In this document: positions 16,248-25,495 of the stretch, one piece after another
Layout: each line of letters starts with the position of its first letter
How positions within the stretch are numbered: position 1 is the stretch's first letter
Source of the DNA: Planococcus kocurii
GTDB taxonomy: Bacteria > Bacillota > Bacilli > Bacillales_A > Planococcaceae
DNA length: 64,000 bases
Reading direction: 5' to 3'
Assembly (NCBI RefSeq): GCF_001465835.2
Contig: NZ_CP013661.2
Span: 868,001 to 932,000, forward strand
Translations under genes and position numbers: made by a program
The notes under the pieces: generated by a model
Seen by the model: only the letters and a program-made list of their open reading frames with translations
Told to the model about the DNA's origin: nothing
Databases searched by the model: none

Positions 16248-17168
16248 GTGAAACTCTACAATAATATTACCGAATTGATTGGCGATACGCCTGTCGTAAA
16301 ACTAAATCGTATAGTGCCAGAAGGTGCAGCGGACGTCTACGTTAAATTGGAAATGTTTAATCCATCGAAAAGTGTCAAAGACCGTGCTGCCTATAATATG
16401 ATCAAAATGGCCGAGGAAGATGGGTTATTAACAGAAGGCGCAACCATTATCGAGCCAACAAGTGGCAATACCGGTATTGGCTTAGCCATGGTTGCTGCTG
16501 CACGAGGCTATCGCTCTATCTTGGTACTGCCGGACAACGCAACAAAAGAGCGAATCAATTTATTGAAAGCATACGGTTCTGAAGTTGTCCTCACACCAAG
16601 TGACGAAAAGATGCCTGGCGCTATCGGCAGAGCACTTGAGCTGCAAAAGGAGATTCCAAATAGTTTTATCCCGCAACAATTCGAAAACAAAGCAAATCCT
16701 GATATCCACCGGACAACGACAGCGCTAGAAATCTTGGAACAAATGAACGGGAAACTGGATGCCTTTGTAGCATCTGCTGGCACTGGCGGTACTATTACAG
16801 GGACTGGTGAAACATTAAAAGAGCATCTGCCAGAGCTGTACATCGCAGTCGTGGAACCGAAAGGATCTCCAGTTTTGTCTGGTGGAAAACCTGGCAAGCA
16901 TAAATTAGTAGGCACGAGCCCTGGATTTATTCCGAGCATCTTAAATACTAAAATCTACGATGAAATCATGGCAATCCAAGATGAAGATGCGATTGACATC
17001 TTTAAACGAGTTGCTCGTGAAGAAGGTATTTTTGTCGGACCCTCTGCAGGCGCGACAATTTATGCAGCGATTGAACTTGCGAAGCGCCTCGGTAGCGGCA
17101 AAAAAGTATTATGCATCGCACCCGATACCGGTGAACGTTACTTAAGTATGAATTTATTTGATGAATAA
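16248..17168 (+). CDS. cysK: Cysteine synthase (O-acetylserine sulfhydrylase)
   Basis: CysK replaces the acetyl group of O-acetylserine with sulfide to make cysteine, using PLP. The 306 residues show the PLP lysine in PSKSVKDRAA, the substrate-binding loop EPTSGNTGIGLAMVAA, the phosphate-cup motif GTGGTITGTGE, and the C-terminal FVGPSAGATIYAAI serine that contacts the pyridine. The start is GTG (valine codon read as Met) with AAAGG upstream. Length is normal. Other O-acetylserine-using paralogues (CysM, or YtkP-type) cannot be excluded, but the motifs fit CysK well. Confidence 0.9.
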   Translation: MKLYNNITELIGDTPVVKLNRIVPEGAADVYVKLEMFNPSKSVKDRAAYNMIKMAEEDGLLTEGATIIEPTSGNTGIGLAMVAAARGYRSILVLPDNATKERINLLKAYGSEVVLTPSDEKMPGAIGRALELQKEIPNSFIPQQFENKANPDIHRTTTALEILEQMNGKLDAFVASAGTGGTITGTGETLKEHLPELYIAVVEPKGSPVLSGGKPGKHKLVGTSPGFIPSILNTKIYDEIMAIQDEDAIDIFKRVAREEGIFVGPSAGATIYAAIELAKRLGSGKKVLCIAPDTGERYLSMNLFDE

Positions 17169-17180
17169 AAGATAATCACT

Positions 17181-17212
17181 ACCAGCAGGCTTGTCGCCTG
17201 CTGGTTTTTTGT
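17181..17212 (+). terminator. Terminator of cysK
   Basis: ACCAGCAGGC and GCCTGCTGGT form a 10-bp stem with loop TTGTC, followed by TTTTTT. Confidence 0.9.
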
Positions 17213-17308
17213 TTCTATTTTATTCCTGAGTTCTCTATTTAGGATTTCCAACTAGACTTTGCTACACTGGTATAGGAAATTGATTTTATATAAAAAGGAG
17301 CTATCCAT

Positions 17309-18025
17309 ATGCAAAACTTAACAGGAAAAAATGCGTTAATTACAGGAGCAGGACGAGGGATCGGCCGTTCTACAGCTATTGCTTTTGCAGCAGAAGGTAT
17401 AAACGTTGGACTTGTAGGTCGCACTGCTGAAAACTTGGAAAAAGTTGTTGCGGAACTCGAGCAATACGGTGTGAAAACTGTTTTTGCAGTGGCTGATGTT
17501 GCCGATCAAGATTCAGTCAATGCAGCAGTTGAACACGTTTTGGCTGAACTTGGCTCGATTGATATTTTAATTAATAATGCAGGTATTGGGAAATTCGGTA
17601 ACTTCCTTGATCTATCACCTGAAGAATTTAAAGCCATTATCGACACCAACTTGATGGGTGTGTATTATGTAACACGCGCTGTCTTGCCGCAAATGATCGA
17701 GCGTCAATCAGGTGACATTATTAATATTTCATCAACAGCTGGTCAAAAAGGTGCGCCGGTAACAAGTGCTTACAGCGCGTCGAAGTTTGGTGTCATGGGA
17801 TTAACAGAATCGTTAATGCTCGAAGTAAGAAAACACAATATCCGTGTCAGTGCACTAACACCGAGTACAGTTGCAACTGACTTAGCGATTGGTGAAAACT
17901 TAACCGATGGCAATCCTGATAAAGTGATGCAGCCAGAAGATTTGGCTGAAATGATGGTTGCTCAGTTAAAACTACACCCACGCGTATTATTAAAATCGGC
18001 TGGACTTTGGTCGACTAATCCTTAA
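17309..18025 (+). CDS. SDR oxidoreductase (FabG-like)
   Basis: A 238-residue classical short-chain dehydrogenase. TGAGRGIG binds the cofactor and NNAGIG supports it. The serine in [10 protein letters not shown] and YSASKFG form the catalytic Ser-Tyr-Lys set. The arginine in VGRTAENL after the second strand suggests NADP. It resembles the 3-oxoacyl-ACP reductase-like proteins of Bacillus. It is monocistronic, outside any fatty-acid gene cluster, so it is unlikely to be the housekeeping FabG. Substrate unknown. AAAGGAG precedes the ATG. Confidence 0.85.
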   Translation: MQNLTGKNALITGAGRGIGRSTAIAFAAEGINVGLVGRTAENLEKVVAELEQYGVKTVFAVADVADQDSVNAAVEHVLAELGSIDILINNAGIGKFGNFLDLSPEEFKAIIDTNLMGVYYVTRAVLPQMIERQSGDIINISSTAGQKGAPVTSAYSASKFGVMGLTESLMLEVRKHNIRVSALTPSTVATDLAIGENLTDGNPDKVMQPEDLAEMMVAQLKLHPRVLLKSAGLWSTNP

Positions 18026-18040
18026 ACTCAACCTAGTATA

Positions 18041-18078
18041 AAGAGCTCCGTTCACAAAATTGTGAACGGAGCTCTTTT
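18041..18078 (+). terminator. Terminator of the SDR gene
   Basis: AAGAGCTCCGTTCAC pairs perfectly with GTGAACGGAGCTCTT around AAAATT, followed by TT. The 170 bp after it, up to the MFS gene, shows no gene. Confidence 0.9.
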
Positions 18079-18248
18079 AAATGACAGCTAAAATTATCCC
18101 TTTTACTAACGTTAAGTGTAAAAATAGTATACCGTTCATGCGGATTGATCAACAGAGCCTTTTGACTACGTAACTTAGCGAAGCCAAAAAGAAAATAACC
18201 TCCTGCCATTTTGCATGAGCACTGAAAAACAACCTTTCTCAGAGCTGT

Positions 18249-19538
18249 TCAATTATCCACTTTTACTGTCTTCATCGACCAAAAAACAACTGGAATCATT
18301 GCCAGTGCAAGAAATCCGCCTCCTAAAGACATGACGGCATAACTTGACTGCGCCATGACCAGTCCCGAAAGCCCGCCGCCTGTTGCTCCTGCTAGCGCAA
18401 CTAATACATCTACAGTACCTTGTGTTTTTGCGCGTGTCGATGGATGGGTTGAGTCAACAATGAGTGTAGTGCCACTGATCAACCCAAAGTTCCAGCCGAG
18501 ACCCAGTAAAGCCAGTGCGACAATCAGCACCCATAAAGAATCACTTGGCGCTAAGGCCGCAACGATTCCCGCAGCCATGAACGTCACTCCTGAAGCTACT
18601 GTCATGATAATTCGACCCAATTTATCGACAAGGATACCGGTGACAAGCGATGGTAAATACATGGCAGCTATATGAATGCTAATGACTAACCCGATGTCTC
18701 CAAGATTATGTCCATAATGACCCATATGAATGGGCGTCATTGTCATGATTGCAAACATAATCAACTGTGTCAGCACCATGACAGTCGCTCCTAGTACGAC
18801 TCCTTTTTTATTAATGGCAGAACCTACCGACTCCGTGTCTACTAAACTCGCTTTAAAATTTCGCTGGTGCTCCGTTATCGCTTTTGATACTAGCAAAGGA
18901 TCCGGTCTCAAGAAAATGACTAATACGATGCCAGCTAAACTAAATGCCACAGCAGCTAAAATAAAAGGACCTGCTAAAGCTGGAACGTTAATGGATTCAG
19001 CAAATCTGCCCATTACACCAATTAGATTTGGCCCGGCAAATGCACCGAAAGTCGTTGAAACCAAAGCAATACTAATTGCAGTCCCTCGTTGCTTCACAGT
19101 TGCCAAATCTGTGCCTGCATAACGTGCTTGCAAATTTGTAGCCGTTCCTGCTCCATAAATTAACAACGACGCAAACAGCAGAAAGACATTATCCGATAAA
19201 GCAGCCATAACAACACCAATTGCACCGATTGCACCCGCAAGGAAGCCTGTTGCCAAACCGGTTCGTCGACTAAAACGCTGCGAAAGCCTTCCAATAATAA
19301 GAGCTGCTGCCGCTGACCCCAGTGTAAACAGGGCTACTGGAAGACCTGCAAATCGGTCTGTACCGAGCATGTCCTGTGCTAGAAGTGCACCAACCGTCAC
19401 ACCAGCCGCTAGTCCAGCTCCTCCAAAAACCTGTGCCATTACAACAACCCACAGTGTTCGTCGATACAGCCCTCTAACCTTTTCTGGTGAATCGATATAG
19501 TCTTGAAGCATTGCCTGGTGATTTTCGTATTGCTTCAT
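18249..19538 (-). CDS. Major facilitator superfamily transporter
   Basis: A polytopic protein of 429 residues from the chosen start MKQYENHQAM. That start is preferred over the open frame to 19601 because GAGGGA lies just upstream. About 12 helices are visible, with the MFS loop 2-3 pattern GRLSQRFSRRTG and a second-half copy VDKLGRIIM. The central loop has a charged segment (KAITEHQRNFKASL). The family moves small molecules with a proton gradient. Nothing nearby suggests the substrate, and it may be a drug-efflux-type carrier. Confidence 0.85.
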   Translation of the reverse strand: MKQYENHQAMLQDYIDSPEKVRGLYRRTLWVVVMAQVFGGAGLAAGVTVGALLAQDMLGTDRFAGLPVALFTLGSAAAALIIGRLSQRFSRRTGLATGFLAGAIGAIGVVMAALSDNVFLLFASLLIYGAGTATNLQARYAGTDLATVKQRGTAISIALVSTTFGAFAGPNLIGVMGRFAESINVPALAGPFILAAVAFSLAGIVLVIFLRPDPLLVSKAITEHQRNFKASLVDTESVGSAINKKGVVLGATVMVLTQLIMFAIMTMTPIHMGHYGHNLGDIGLVISIHIAAMYLPSLVTGILVDKLGRIIMTVASGVTFMAAGIVAALAPSDSLWVLIVALALLGLGWNFGLISGTTLIVDSTHPSTRAKTQGTVDVLVALAGATGGGLSGLVMAQSSYAVMSLGGGFLALAMIPVVFWSMKTVKVDN

Positions 19539-19818
19539 ACTATTCCCTCGTTTCAAAACAAGTATATTCTTTTGACTTTTTAAAGAATGATAGAACTGCA
19601 CGTAAGAAATAATTCGAATCTTTTTTCAGTATAACGCTTTTTTATCTACCAGCCATGGTCTTTTGAAATAAAGAGCTTTTCCGCAATTTAATGTCCCTGT
19701 TATTTTCAAAGTCCTTTAAATTAGGGGACTTTTGGCTATAAATCTACACGTAGTTTTTTCTAAAAAAACTAGTTTTCCTTTATACTAAAAGCATGACTGA
19801 CCTAAGGGGGTCAAGACA

Positions 19819-20349
19819 ATGACTAAAATACATAAACAGAAGTTTTGGCGATTTGCTGCTTTACCTTGGCTGTTATTAACAATAGCTGCTCTCCTCGCTA
19901 CCGGTGGATGGCTACTAAAAGCGAACTCTCAAGACGCAACAAACGTAAAAAACGCATTGCAGGAAATCATTATTGACCAAACGGGAGCAACTAGTAATAT
20001 GAATAAGAAACGCATTTCTAATCTATCAGTTTCCCACAGTTCAACAGGCTGGAATGTCGAGATTTCCATAAATGCTGATAAAGAACTTACCGTCATTTCA
20101 ACCAAACAGAAAATGTTAACACAAACCATCGCGATACTTGACTCTCTACCCGAAATCGACCAACTCGAAGATATGTCCTTTTCATGGTTGTATCCTATTG
20201 GAAACGAACAAAACGAGGTAGATTATCAAAGTGTCTTGTCTTTCCGACTAGATAAAAAAACACGTGAACAACTGATTTGGGACAACGTCACACCTTCTAT
20301 TCTTCCTGATCTTGTTATCGATTATGAGGAACGACTCCTACTTGAATAG
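19819..20349 (+). CDS. Hypothetical membrane-anchored extracytoplasmic protein
   Basis: The product is unrecognised. The 176 residues begin with a short basic N-terminus and one membrane helix (FAALPWLLLTIAALLATGGWLL). A soluble domain of about 140 residues with alternating beta-strand-like sequence and no cysteines follows. This is the layout of an anchored extracytoplasmic protein. AAGGGGG upstream supports the start. It has its own terminator and no obvious partner, though the selenium genes lie downstream on the other strand. Confidence 0.65.
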   Translation: MTKIHKQKFWRFAALPWLLLTIAALLATGGWLLKANSQDATNVKNALQEIIIDQTGATSNMNKKRISNLSVSHSSTGWNVEISINADKELTVISTKQKMLTQTIAILDSLPEIDQLEDMSFSWLYPIGNEQNEVDYQSVLSFRLDKKTREQLIWDNVTPSILPDLVIDYEERLLLE

Positions 20350-20366
20350 ATGATTGCCGATAGATG

Positions 20367-20397
20367 AAAGGAGTCAGCTAGTCGCCGACTCCTTTTG
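20367..20397 (+). terminator. Terminator
   Basis: AAAGGAGTC pairs with GACTCCTTT, with an inner GC/GC pair, then TTTTG. It ends the gene at 19819-20349. Confidence 0.75.
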
Positions 20398-20486
20398 TTC
20401 ATCTTTACATTAGTAAAGGTGCATTTTCGATTGATGTTCGCTAAGCTTAGCACCGATTTCTAGTGTCACGAGCCAGTTCACTGTAT

Positions 20487-21890
20487 TTATTGGCAAGCGA
20501 CAAACCCTGCCAATAAATCGTCTAGCTCAGAAAAGTTGATAGTCCGGAAATCAATACATACCTGGTCTTCTTGAATTCGCGACACGATGGCTGGTTTTAC
20601 TTTTCTCAGGCAAAGCGACAATTGCGCTGCACTTAACCGTTTATGTGTTATAGCCGCAATATACGTCGGAATTTCTACTCCTGGCATAGTGCCTCCGCCT
20701 ATTTGAGATGTACTTTCTTGAAGTTCACTGTGATAGTTACTAGACTTTGACTGTAAATTACGGATAAATAATTGCGCTTGAACTTTAATGTCTTCTGCTG
20801 GGCGAATGATATCACGGATGGTGGGAAGTTCAGCAATTTTCTCTGCCCCCGCTAAATAGCTTTTTAAGGTTTCTTCCATTGCGGCAAGAGTCATTTTATC
20901 GACTCTTAAGACACGCGCCAATTGGTGCTTTTTCAATCGCTCGACCAACTCTTTTTTACCGGCAATTAATCCCGCTTGTGGTCCACCTAATAATTTATCG
21001 CCACTAAAAGACACAAGATCTACGCCACTTTCAATTACTTCCCGAACAAGCGGTTCATCTCCAATACCATGTTGTTTAAAATCATAAAGCGCACCGCTCC
21101 CCAAATCTTCATAAAAGATAACATGTTGATGTTTGCCAGTAAGTTCAACGAGCTTAGCAGTCTCTACTGTTTCTGTAAATCCAATCATTTTGAAATTACT
21201 CGTGTGGACTTTCATCATCATAGCGGTTTCTTCTGTTATGGCCTGTTCATAATCAACTAAATGGGTTTTATTGGTAGTTCCCACTTCAACTAGTCGAGCC
21301 CCGCTTTCTTCCATAATGGAAGACACACGGAACGAACCTCCGATCTCGACCAATTGTCCCCGGGAAACAATCACTTCCTGTTTTTTTGCTAGCGCACTTA
21401 AAATGAGAAATACCGCTGCAGCATTATTGTTCACCACCATCGCAGCTTCCGCGCCTGTAGCTTGGACTACCAAATCTTCGATAATCTGATGGCGCGATCC
21501 TCGCTTTCCTGCTACTAATTGATATTCCAAATTCGAGTAATTCTCTGCTGTTCTTACTACGTGAGCAATGGCCGCATCGCTCAGTCGTGACCGTCCTAAA
21601 TTCGTATGCAGCACGGTCCCGGTTCCGTTAATTACTCTTTCTAATCGGTCTTCTTGCCATATTTGTATGTGAAGTTCCGCAGACTTGAAAATCTGTCCAG
21701 TGAAATCTGGAGTTGCTTTTTCGATTAGAGTCTCTTCTGCTAACAAGCTTTTTCGCAAACTGCCCACTTCTTGTTGTAGAAATTCAGTCAACTGCGTTTC
21801 GTGGAGATCAAATTTCTTTTTTAGCGTTTCAAATCGTGGGTCTTTCTGTAATTCATGAACCGCTGGAAGTAGTCGCAAATACTGTTTCAT
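20487..21890 (-). CDS. selA: L-seryl-tRNA(Sec) selenium transferase
   Basis: SelA converts Ser-tRNA(Sec) to Sec-tRNA(Sec) using selenophosphate and PLP. The 467 residues match the family length. An N-terminal tRNA-binding region is followed by a fold-type I core. INGTGTVLHTNLGRSRLS contains the conserved glycine-rich entry and the substrate-binding arginine, and FSGDKLLGGPQAG contains the PLP lysine (Lys299). The ATG overlaps the stop codon of selB by four bases, so the two are translationally coupled. The plus-strand neighbours selC and selD complete the pathway. A bacterial-type homodecamer is expected. Confidence 0.95.
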   Translation of the reverse strand: MKQYLRLLPAVHELQKDPRFETLKKKFDLHETQLTEFLQQEVGSLRKSLLAEETLIEKATPDFTGQIFKSAELHIQIWQEDRLERVINGTGTVLHTNLGRSRLSDAAIAHVVRTAENYSNLEYQLVAGKRGSRHQIIEDLVVQATGAEAAMVVNNNAAAVFLILSALAKKQEVIVSRGQLVEIGGSFRVSSIMEESGARLVEVGTTNKTHLVDYEQAITEETAMMMKVHTSNFKMIGFTETVETAKLVELTGKHQHVIFYEDLGSGALYDFKQHGIGDEPLVREVIESGVDLVSFSGDKLLGGPQAGLIAGKKELVERLKKHQLARVLRVDKMTLAAMEETLKSYLAGAEKIAELPTIRDIIRPAEDIKVQAQLFIRNLQSKSSNYHSELQESTSQIGGGTMPGVEIPTYIAAITHKRLSAAQLSLCLRKVKPAIVSRIQEDQVCIDFRTINFSELDDLLAGFVACQ

Positions 21891-23800
21891 CGTTTATCCT
21901 CCGTCCAATAACGCTGATCTTCTGATCGTTTCGTATAATGAAGTTCATCAAGTAATTCGAGAAACGGGATCATGTACTTTCTCGATAAATCTAGCACTTC
22001 TTTGGCCTGCTTTAAATCAAAACAAGTGTCTGTTTGATGCCGCAGTTGATTTAATGCGTCATCGAAAGCAGTATGGTGAATCAATGTATCTTCTCTCAAA
22101 CGATAAACTTGATTACTTCCAATCAAATGGGCAGTGAGTTCAGCAATTTCCATCTTCGGTAAGGGTGTACCTAAAAAATAGTCTTGCCATTTCTTCGCTT
22201 GAAAAGCATCTTGCTCTAGCGAACTAATAACCTGCTCCATTCGGACGCGCCATTTTTGTGGTAGATGTGGGTTAAAAAGAGGTAGAGCTACAAACTGTTC
22301 GAATCGCTTTAGTTCATTTTGTTCAACCAATAAATTTAAACTAAATTCCAGTAATGGTTTAGGATAGCTTGTGCTCACTGACTGAATTAGTTCGGCCTTG
22401 CTCATACCCATACGCATTGAAAAATCTTCGTGATACTGCTGCAACCTGTCGAGCAATTCATCTTTTATCTTGATAAACGTTTTGGTCAAACTATAGCCTT
22501 GGCGAGGAATTTCTAACCAACTATCCGATTCTACTCCTTGTTCTAAGATTTCCGCCAATGTGTTTTCGTTTAATGAAGTGTGTTGCATGAGGCTTTTCTC
22601 GTCGAGCAATAAGTATTTACTTAAGGCATCTACGACTAAATCTTTCGGTGTTCCTTGCTGGTGGTGACGAAGCATCTCGATTGTCTCGTCGCCAAAGCGG
22701 TATTTCCCACCATTTGGTTGTATGACCCAGCCGCCACCAATGGTCTCAACGGGACTCGGGCGCCGCAATACAAAACGATCTCCTCGACGCACGACTATTT
22801 TTTCTTCTAACCGAATTTGGCACAATACTTCGTTTGGTGTTTGCGTCAGTTCGTTACGGTCAAAAAAGACGATTTTACCCATCACTTCAGAGGTTCCGAC
22901 GTGAAGCCTGACAGCCGTCCGCTGTTTAAGTGGTGCGAACTTTCGACCAATCACTTGCAATGCAATATCGATCGTATCTGTCACGAGAAAATGTTCTGAA
23001 TCGACAAGTACATCTCCGCGTTTTACAGCTGTCTGATCCATGCCGCCTAAATTAATCGCCGTTCGCTGCCCTGCACGCGCCTGCTGACGTTCTTCGTGAT
23101 GCACTTGAATTTGTCTCGCTTTCACAGAAATCCCTTCTGGTAAAAGACGAAGCTGCGAGGATTTCTGGACAACCCCCTCGTATACGGTTCCTCTGACGAC
23201 AGTGCCTTGACCTTGGACTGAAAACACTTGATCAATTGGTAAACGAAATGAACCATAAGCGTCACGAAAATCGATTGCTTTCAGTTTCGTTAAAATCGTT
23301 TGCTTTAATTCGTCTATTCCGATTCCCGATAAACTATCGAGCGCAACATACGGTGCGTCACGAAAAATGGTTTCTGACAGCCGTTCTTTAACATCATCCA
23401 TGACCAATTCGAGCATAATTTCATCGACACGATCGATTTTCGAAATCGCCACGATGCAATGTTCCACGCCTAAAAACTGCAGAATTTCCAAATGCTCTTC
23501 GGTTTGCGGCATGATGCCTTCATCTGCCGCTACAACCAAAACAACTAAATCAATTCCCGCAACCCCGGCAATCATCTGCCGAACAAACCGTTCATGTCCT
23601 GGTACATCGACAATCGAAATAGCAACACCCATTTCTAAATTTAAAGGTGCGTAGCCCAGTTCGATAGAGATCCCACGTTCTTTTTCTTCTTTTAATCGAT
23701 CTGTTTCTACGTTAGTCAATGCTTTTGTCAAAGTGGTTTTGCCGTGATCAATATGTCCTGCCATGCCGATTGTATAATAACGTTCTTCCATTTTTTTCAC
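21887..23800 (-). CDS. selB: Selenocysteine-specific elongation factor SelB
   Basis: SelB delivers Sec-tRNA(Sec) to UGA codons that are followed by a SECIS hairpin. The 637 residues begin with an EF-Tu-like GTPase (GHIDHGKTTLTKAL P-loop, DVPGHERFV G3, SKID G4). Two beta-barrel domains follow, then a C-terminal half of winged helices that binds the SECIS RNA. The chosen start is GTG with AAGG upstream; an internal ATG three codons on is possible. It is transcribed before selA in the same operon. The length is typical of bacterial SelB, so it should recognise short bacterial SECIS elements such as those downstream of the selD and deacetylase TGAs. Confidence 0.95.
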   Translation of the reverse strand: MKKMEERYYTIGMAGHIDHGKTTLTKALTNVETDRLKEEKERGISIELGYAPLNLEMGVAISIVDVPGHERFVRQMIAGVAGIDLVVLVVAADEGIMPQTEEHLEILQFLGVEHCIVAISKIDRVDEIMLELVMDDVKERLSETIFRDAPYVALDSLSGIGIDELKQTILTKLKAIDFRDAYGSFRLPIDQVFSVQGQGTVVRGTVYEGVVQKSSQLRLLPEGISVKARQIQVHHEERQQARAGQRTAINLGGMDQTAVKRGDVLVDSEHFLVTDTIDIALQVIGRKFAPLKQRTAVRLHVGTSEVMGKIVFFDRNELTQTPNEVLCQIRLEEKIVVRRGDRFVLRRPSPVETIGGGWVIQPNGGKYRFGDETIEMLRHHQQGTPKDLVVDALSKYLLLDEKSLMQHTSLNENTLAEILEQGVESDSWLEIPRQGYSLTKTFIKIKDELLDRLQQYHEDFSMRMGMSKAELIQSVSTSYPKPLLEFSLNLLVEQNELKRFEQFVALPLFNPHLPQKWRVRMEQVISSLEQDAFQAKKWQDYFLGTPLPKMEIAELTAHLIGSNQVYRLREDTLIHHTAFDDALNQLRHQTDTCFDLKQAKEVLDLSRKYMIPFLELLDELHYTKRSEDQRYWTEDKR

Positions 23801-23897
23801 ACGCCTTCTCTTATCGCTGTTCTCTTTACTTTAGTCTTCAAGAAGGGCTGTTTCAAGCCTGAGCACCGCTTTCACCGATTCTCACTAAGCGCCTTTC

Positions 23898-23924
23898 TTG
23901 CGAAGATCTTTTTTTCGGTATAAA
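23898..23924 (+). promoter_or_regulatory. Possible promoter of selC
   Basis: TTGCGA (23898) and TATAAA (23919) are spaced 15 bp apart, slightly short of the optimum, and lie about 30 bp upstream of the tRNA. This is a weak prediction from position and sequence only. Confidence 0.35.
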
Positions 23925-23952
23925 CTTGTACAGGTTCACCATTACGAACTTT

Positions 23953-24049
23953 GGGGTTGGATGGGTGACTGGTGTCCTCCTGGGTCTTCAAAACCCTGAG
24001 GGGCCTGCGTGTCAGGCTCGGTGGGTTCGATTCCCATACAATCCCGCCA
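23953..24049 (+). tRNA. selC: Selenocysteine tRNA (tRNA-Sec, anticodon TCA)
   Basis: The 97-nt sequence has the features of a bacterial tRNA-Sec. The acceptor pairs GGGGTTG with CAATCCC (one G-T), with G as discriminator and CCA encoded. The anticodon loop is CTTCAAA with TCA at 23988-23990. A long variable arm is built on GCCTG/CAGGC, and the T-arm is GTGGG-TTCGATT-CCCAT. By hand pairing there is a mismatch in the D-stem, one in the anticodon stem, and a G-A opposition at acceptor pair 8. A covariance-model score would settle the details. Its presence beside selAB and selD leaves little doubt about identity. Confidence 0.92.
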
Positions 24050-24056
24050 AATACAT

Positions 24057-24196
24057 AGAAAAGCGACAGCGCCTATGTAGCTCCGACAGGCTTAAGACAG
24101 ACCGACGAAGTGGCGCTCTCTGCCACACAGTCGGGTTGGCTTAAGACCCGAGGAGCTAGGCGCTTGAGCTAGATATAGAGAAAAGCGACAGCGTCC
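24057..24196. repeat. Palindromic intergenic element after selC
   Basis: Left arm AGCGCCTATGTAGCTCC (24068-24084) is answered by GGAGCTAGGCGCT (24152-24164), with CTTAAG on both inner sides and an internal hairpin GTGGC/GCCAC at about 24110-24125. The element is flanked by a direct repeat, GAAAAGCGACAGCG at its left and right ends. It resembles a common intergenic palindrome of Bacillaceae and Planococcaceae. If co-transcribed with selC it would form a large hairpin in the tRNA precursor. Confidence 0.7.
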
Positions 24197-24223
24197 TAAA
24201 CCCAGTGTCTGCTGCTATTCACC

Positions 24224-24255
24224 AAAAAGATTGCCTTATCGGCAATCTTTTTTTT
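24224..24255 (+). terminator. Terminator after selC
   Basis: AAAGATTGCC and GGCAATCTTT form a 10-bp stem with loop TTATC, followed by T residues. It ends the selC transcript before the glycosyltransferase gene, which must then have its own promoter. Confidence 0.9.
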
Positions 24256-24359
24256 ACAAACAGAAAGGTAAGTTAGGTGACAAACTTACTAGGCTTTAGG
24301 ATAATTCAATTTAATAGAAGTGAACAAACCTTCAATTTGTGGAGTAAAGGAGGATAAAA

Positions 24360-25355
24360 ATGAAAATTGTTTTAGCTTCACCAAACTATCCGCAACTTCG
24401 CGGAAATACCATAACGGTCCAACGCATCTCAGACAATCTAACAAAATTAGGAATCGACACAGAAATCATTTCAACGACAGACGAAGACGTCATTCGCTGT
24501 TTTCCACCTGCCGATATCGTTCACGGTTTCCATGCTTATAATTTTTATCAGTTCTTGCAACAACTAGACACCAAACCTGCGCATTACATTGTGACCATGA
24601 CTGGTACTGATTTGAATCAAGACCTGTTTAATCCAGATAGACGAACGGACGTCTTAACCTGTTTGCATGAATCAGACGCAATTCATGTGTTCGATAAAAA
24701 AGCAGAAGACTTGCTCGTAAAGGAAGTTCCTTGGTTGACTGATAAAATTTTTATTATGCCACAAGGCAATCAGCCTTCTTTTGCAGGTACATCTTCTTTT
24801 ACAAAAGAGCCAGGTAGCTTTTTGTTTTTTTTGCCTGCCGGTATTCGGAAAGTCAAAAATATTCCTGAAGCAATTCTGATGCTCCATGATTTATATCTGC
24901 GAAACCCCCAACTTCGATTGTGGCTCATTGGCCCCGTTCTTGAAGAAATGGAAAACGAACGCGTGATGGCTCTCGTCAAGCAGCATGAAGACTGGATTCG
25001 CTATCTCGGGCAAGTACCACACGAAGACATGGGTTCTATTTACCAACAGGCCGATGTTGTCTTAAATACTTCTTTATCAGAAGGACAGCCTGCTACGATT
25101 TTAGAAGCCATGGGATATGCCTTACCTGTCCTCGCTTCAGACATTCCAGGCAACAGCAGCATCATTTCCGATGGGGAAACAGGGTTTTTATATAAAACTC
25201 GGATCGAATTTCTTGATTATGCTGAAAAGCTCATGAATAATAACAAAATAAGAGAAACTATTGGCCATGCCGCTAAAGCTTATGTGAAACAACATCACTC
25301 AAGTGAACGCGAAGCTGAAACGTTCTTGAAAGTTTATCAAAACATCTTAAAGTAA
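24360..25355 (+). CDS. GT4-type glycosyltransferase, SenB-like (putative selenosugar synthase)
   Basis: A 331-residue GT-B glycosyltransferase between selC and selD. The N-terminal half has RGNTITVQRISDNLTKLGID and the acceptor-domain motif MTGTDLNQDLF (about residues 80-90). The C-terminal half has the nucleotide-sugar-binding motif SLSEGQPATILEAMG (E241 and E249). From family knowledge, SenB, the selenosugar synthase of selenoneine synthesis, has a similar early RGN and an (A/V)xTGTDLxxD motif, lies beside selD-like genes, and couples selenophosphate to a UDP-sugar. That activity is an inference here: no senA-like gene is visible, and an ordinary glycosyltransferase remains possible. AAAGGAGG precedes the ATG. 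Confidence 0.75.
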   Translation: MKIVLASPNYPQLRGNTITVQRISDNLTKLGIDTEIISTTDEDVIRCFPPADIVHGFHAYNFYQFLQQLDTKPAHYIVTMTGTDLNQDLFNPDRRTDVLTCLHESDAIHVFDKKAEDLLVKEVPWLTDKIFIMPQGNQPSFAGTSSFTKEPGSFLFFLPAGIRKVKNIPEAILMLHDLYLRNPQLRLWLIGPVLEEMENERVMALVKQHEDWIRYLGQVPHEDMGSIYQQADVVLNTSLSEGQPATILEAMGYALPVLASDIPGNSSIISDGETGFLYKTRIEFLDYAEKLMNNNKIRETIGHAAKAYVKQHHSSEREAETFLKVYQNILK

Positions 25356-25495
25356 TTTTGGTTTTGGTCAGTATTAAACAATAGTAAGTTGAATTGAAGC
25401 AATGGTCATTGAGAGTTGGAGTAACCCAGCGGAATATCCACAGGCTAAAATGATTCATTTAACTTATAAACTGATGAGAAAAAGGAGAGATTAAT

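Noticed and set aside
23926..24144. 72-residue plus-strand ORF over selC
   Set aside because: It covers the tRNA-Sec and palindromic element, and has no ribosome site or protein-like composition.
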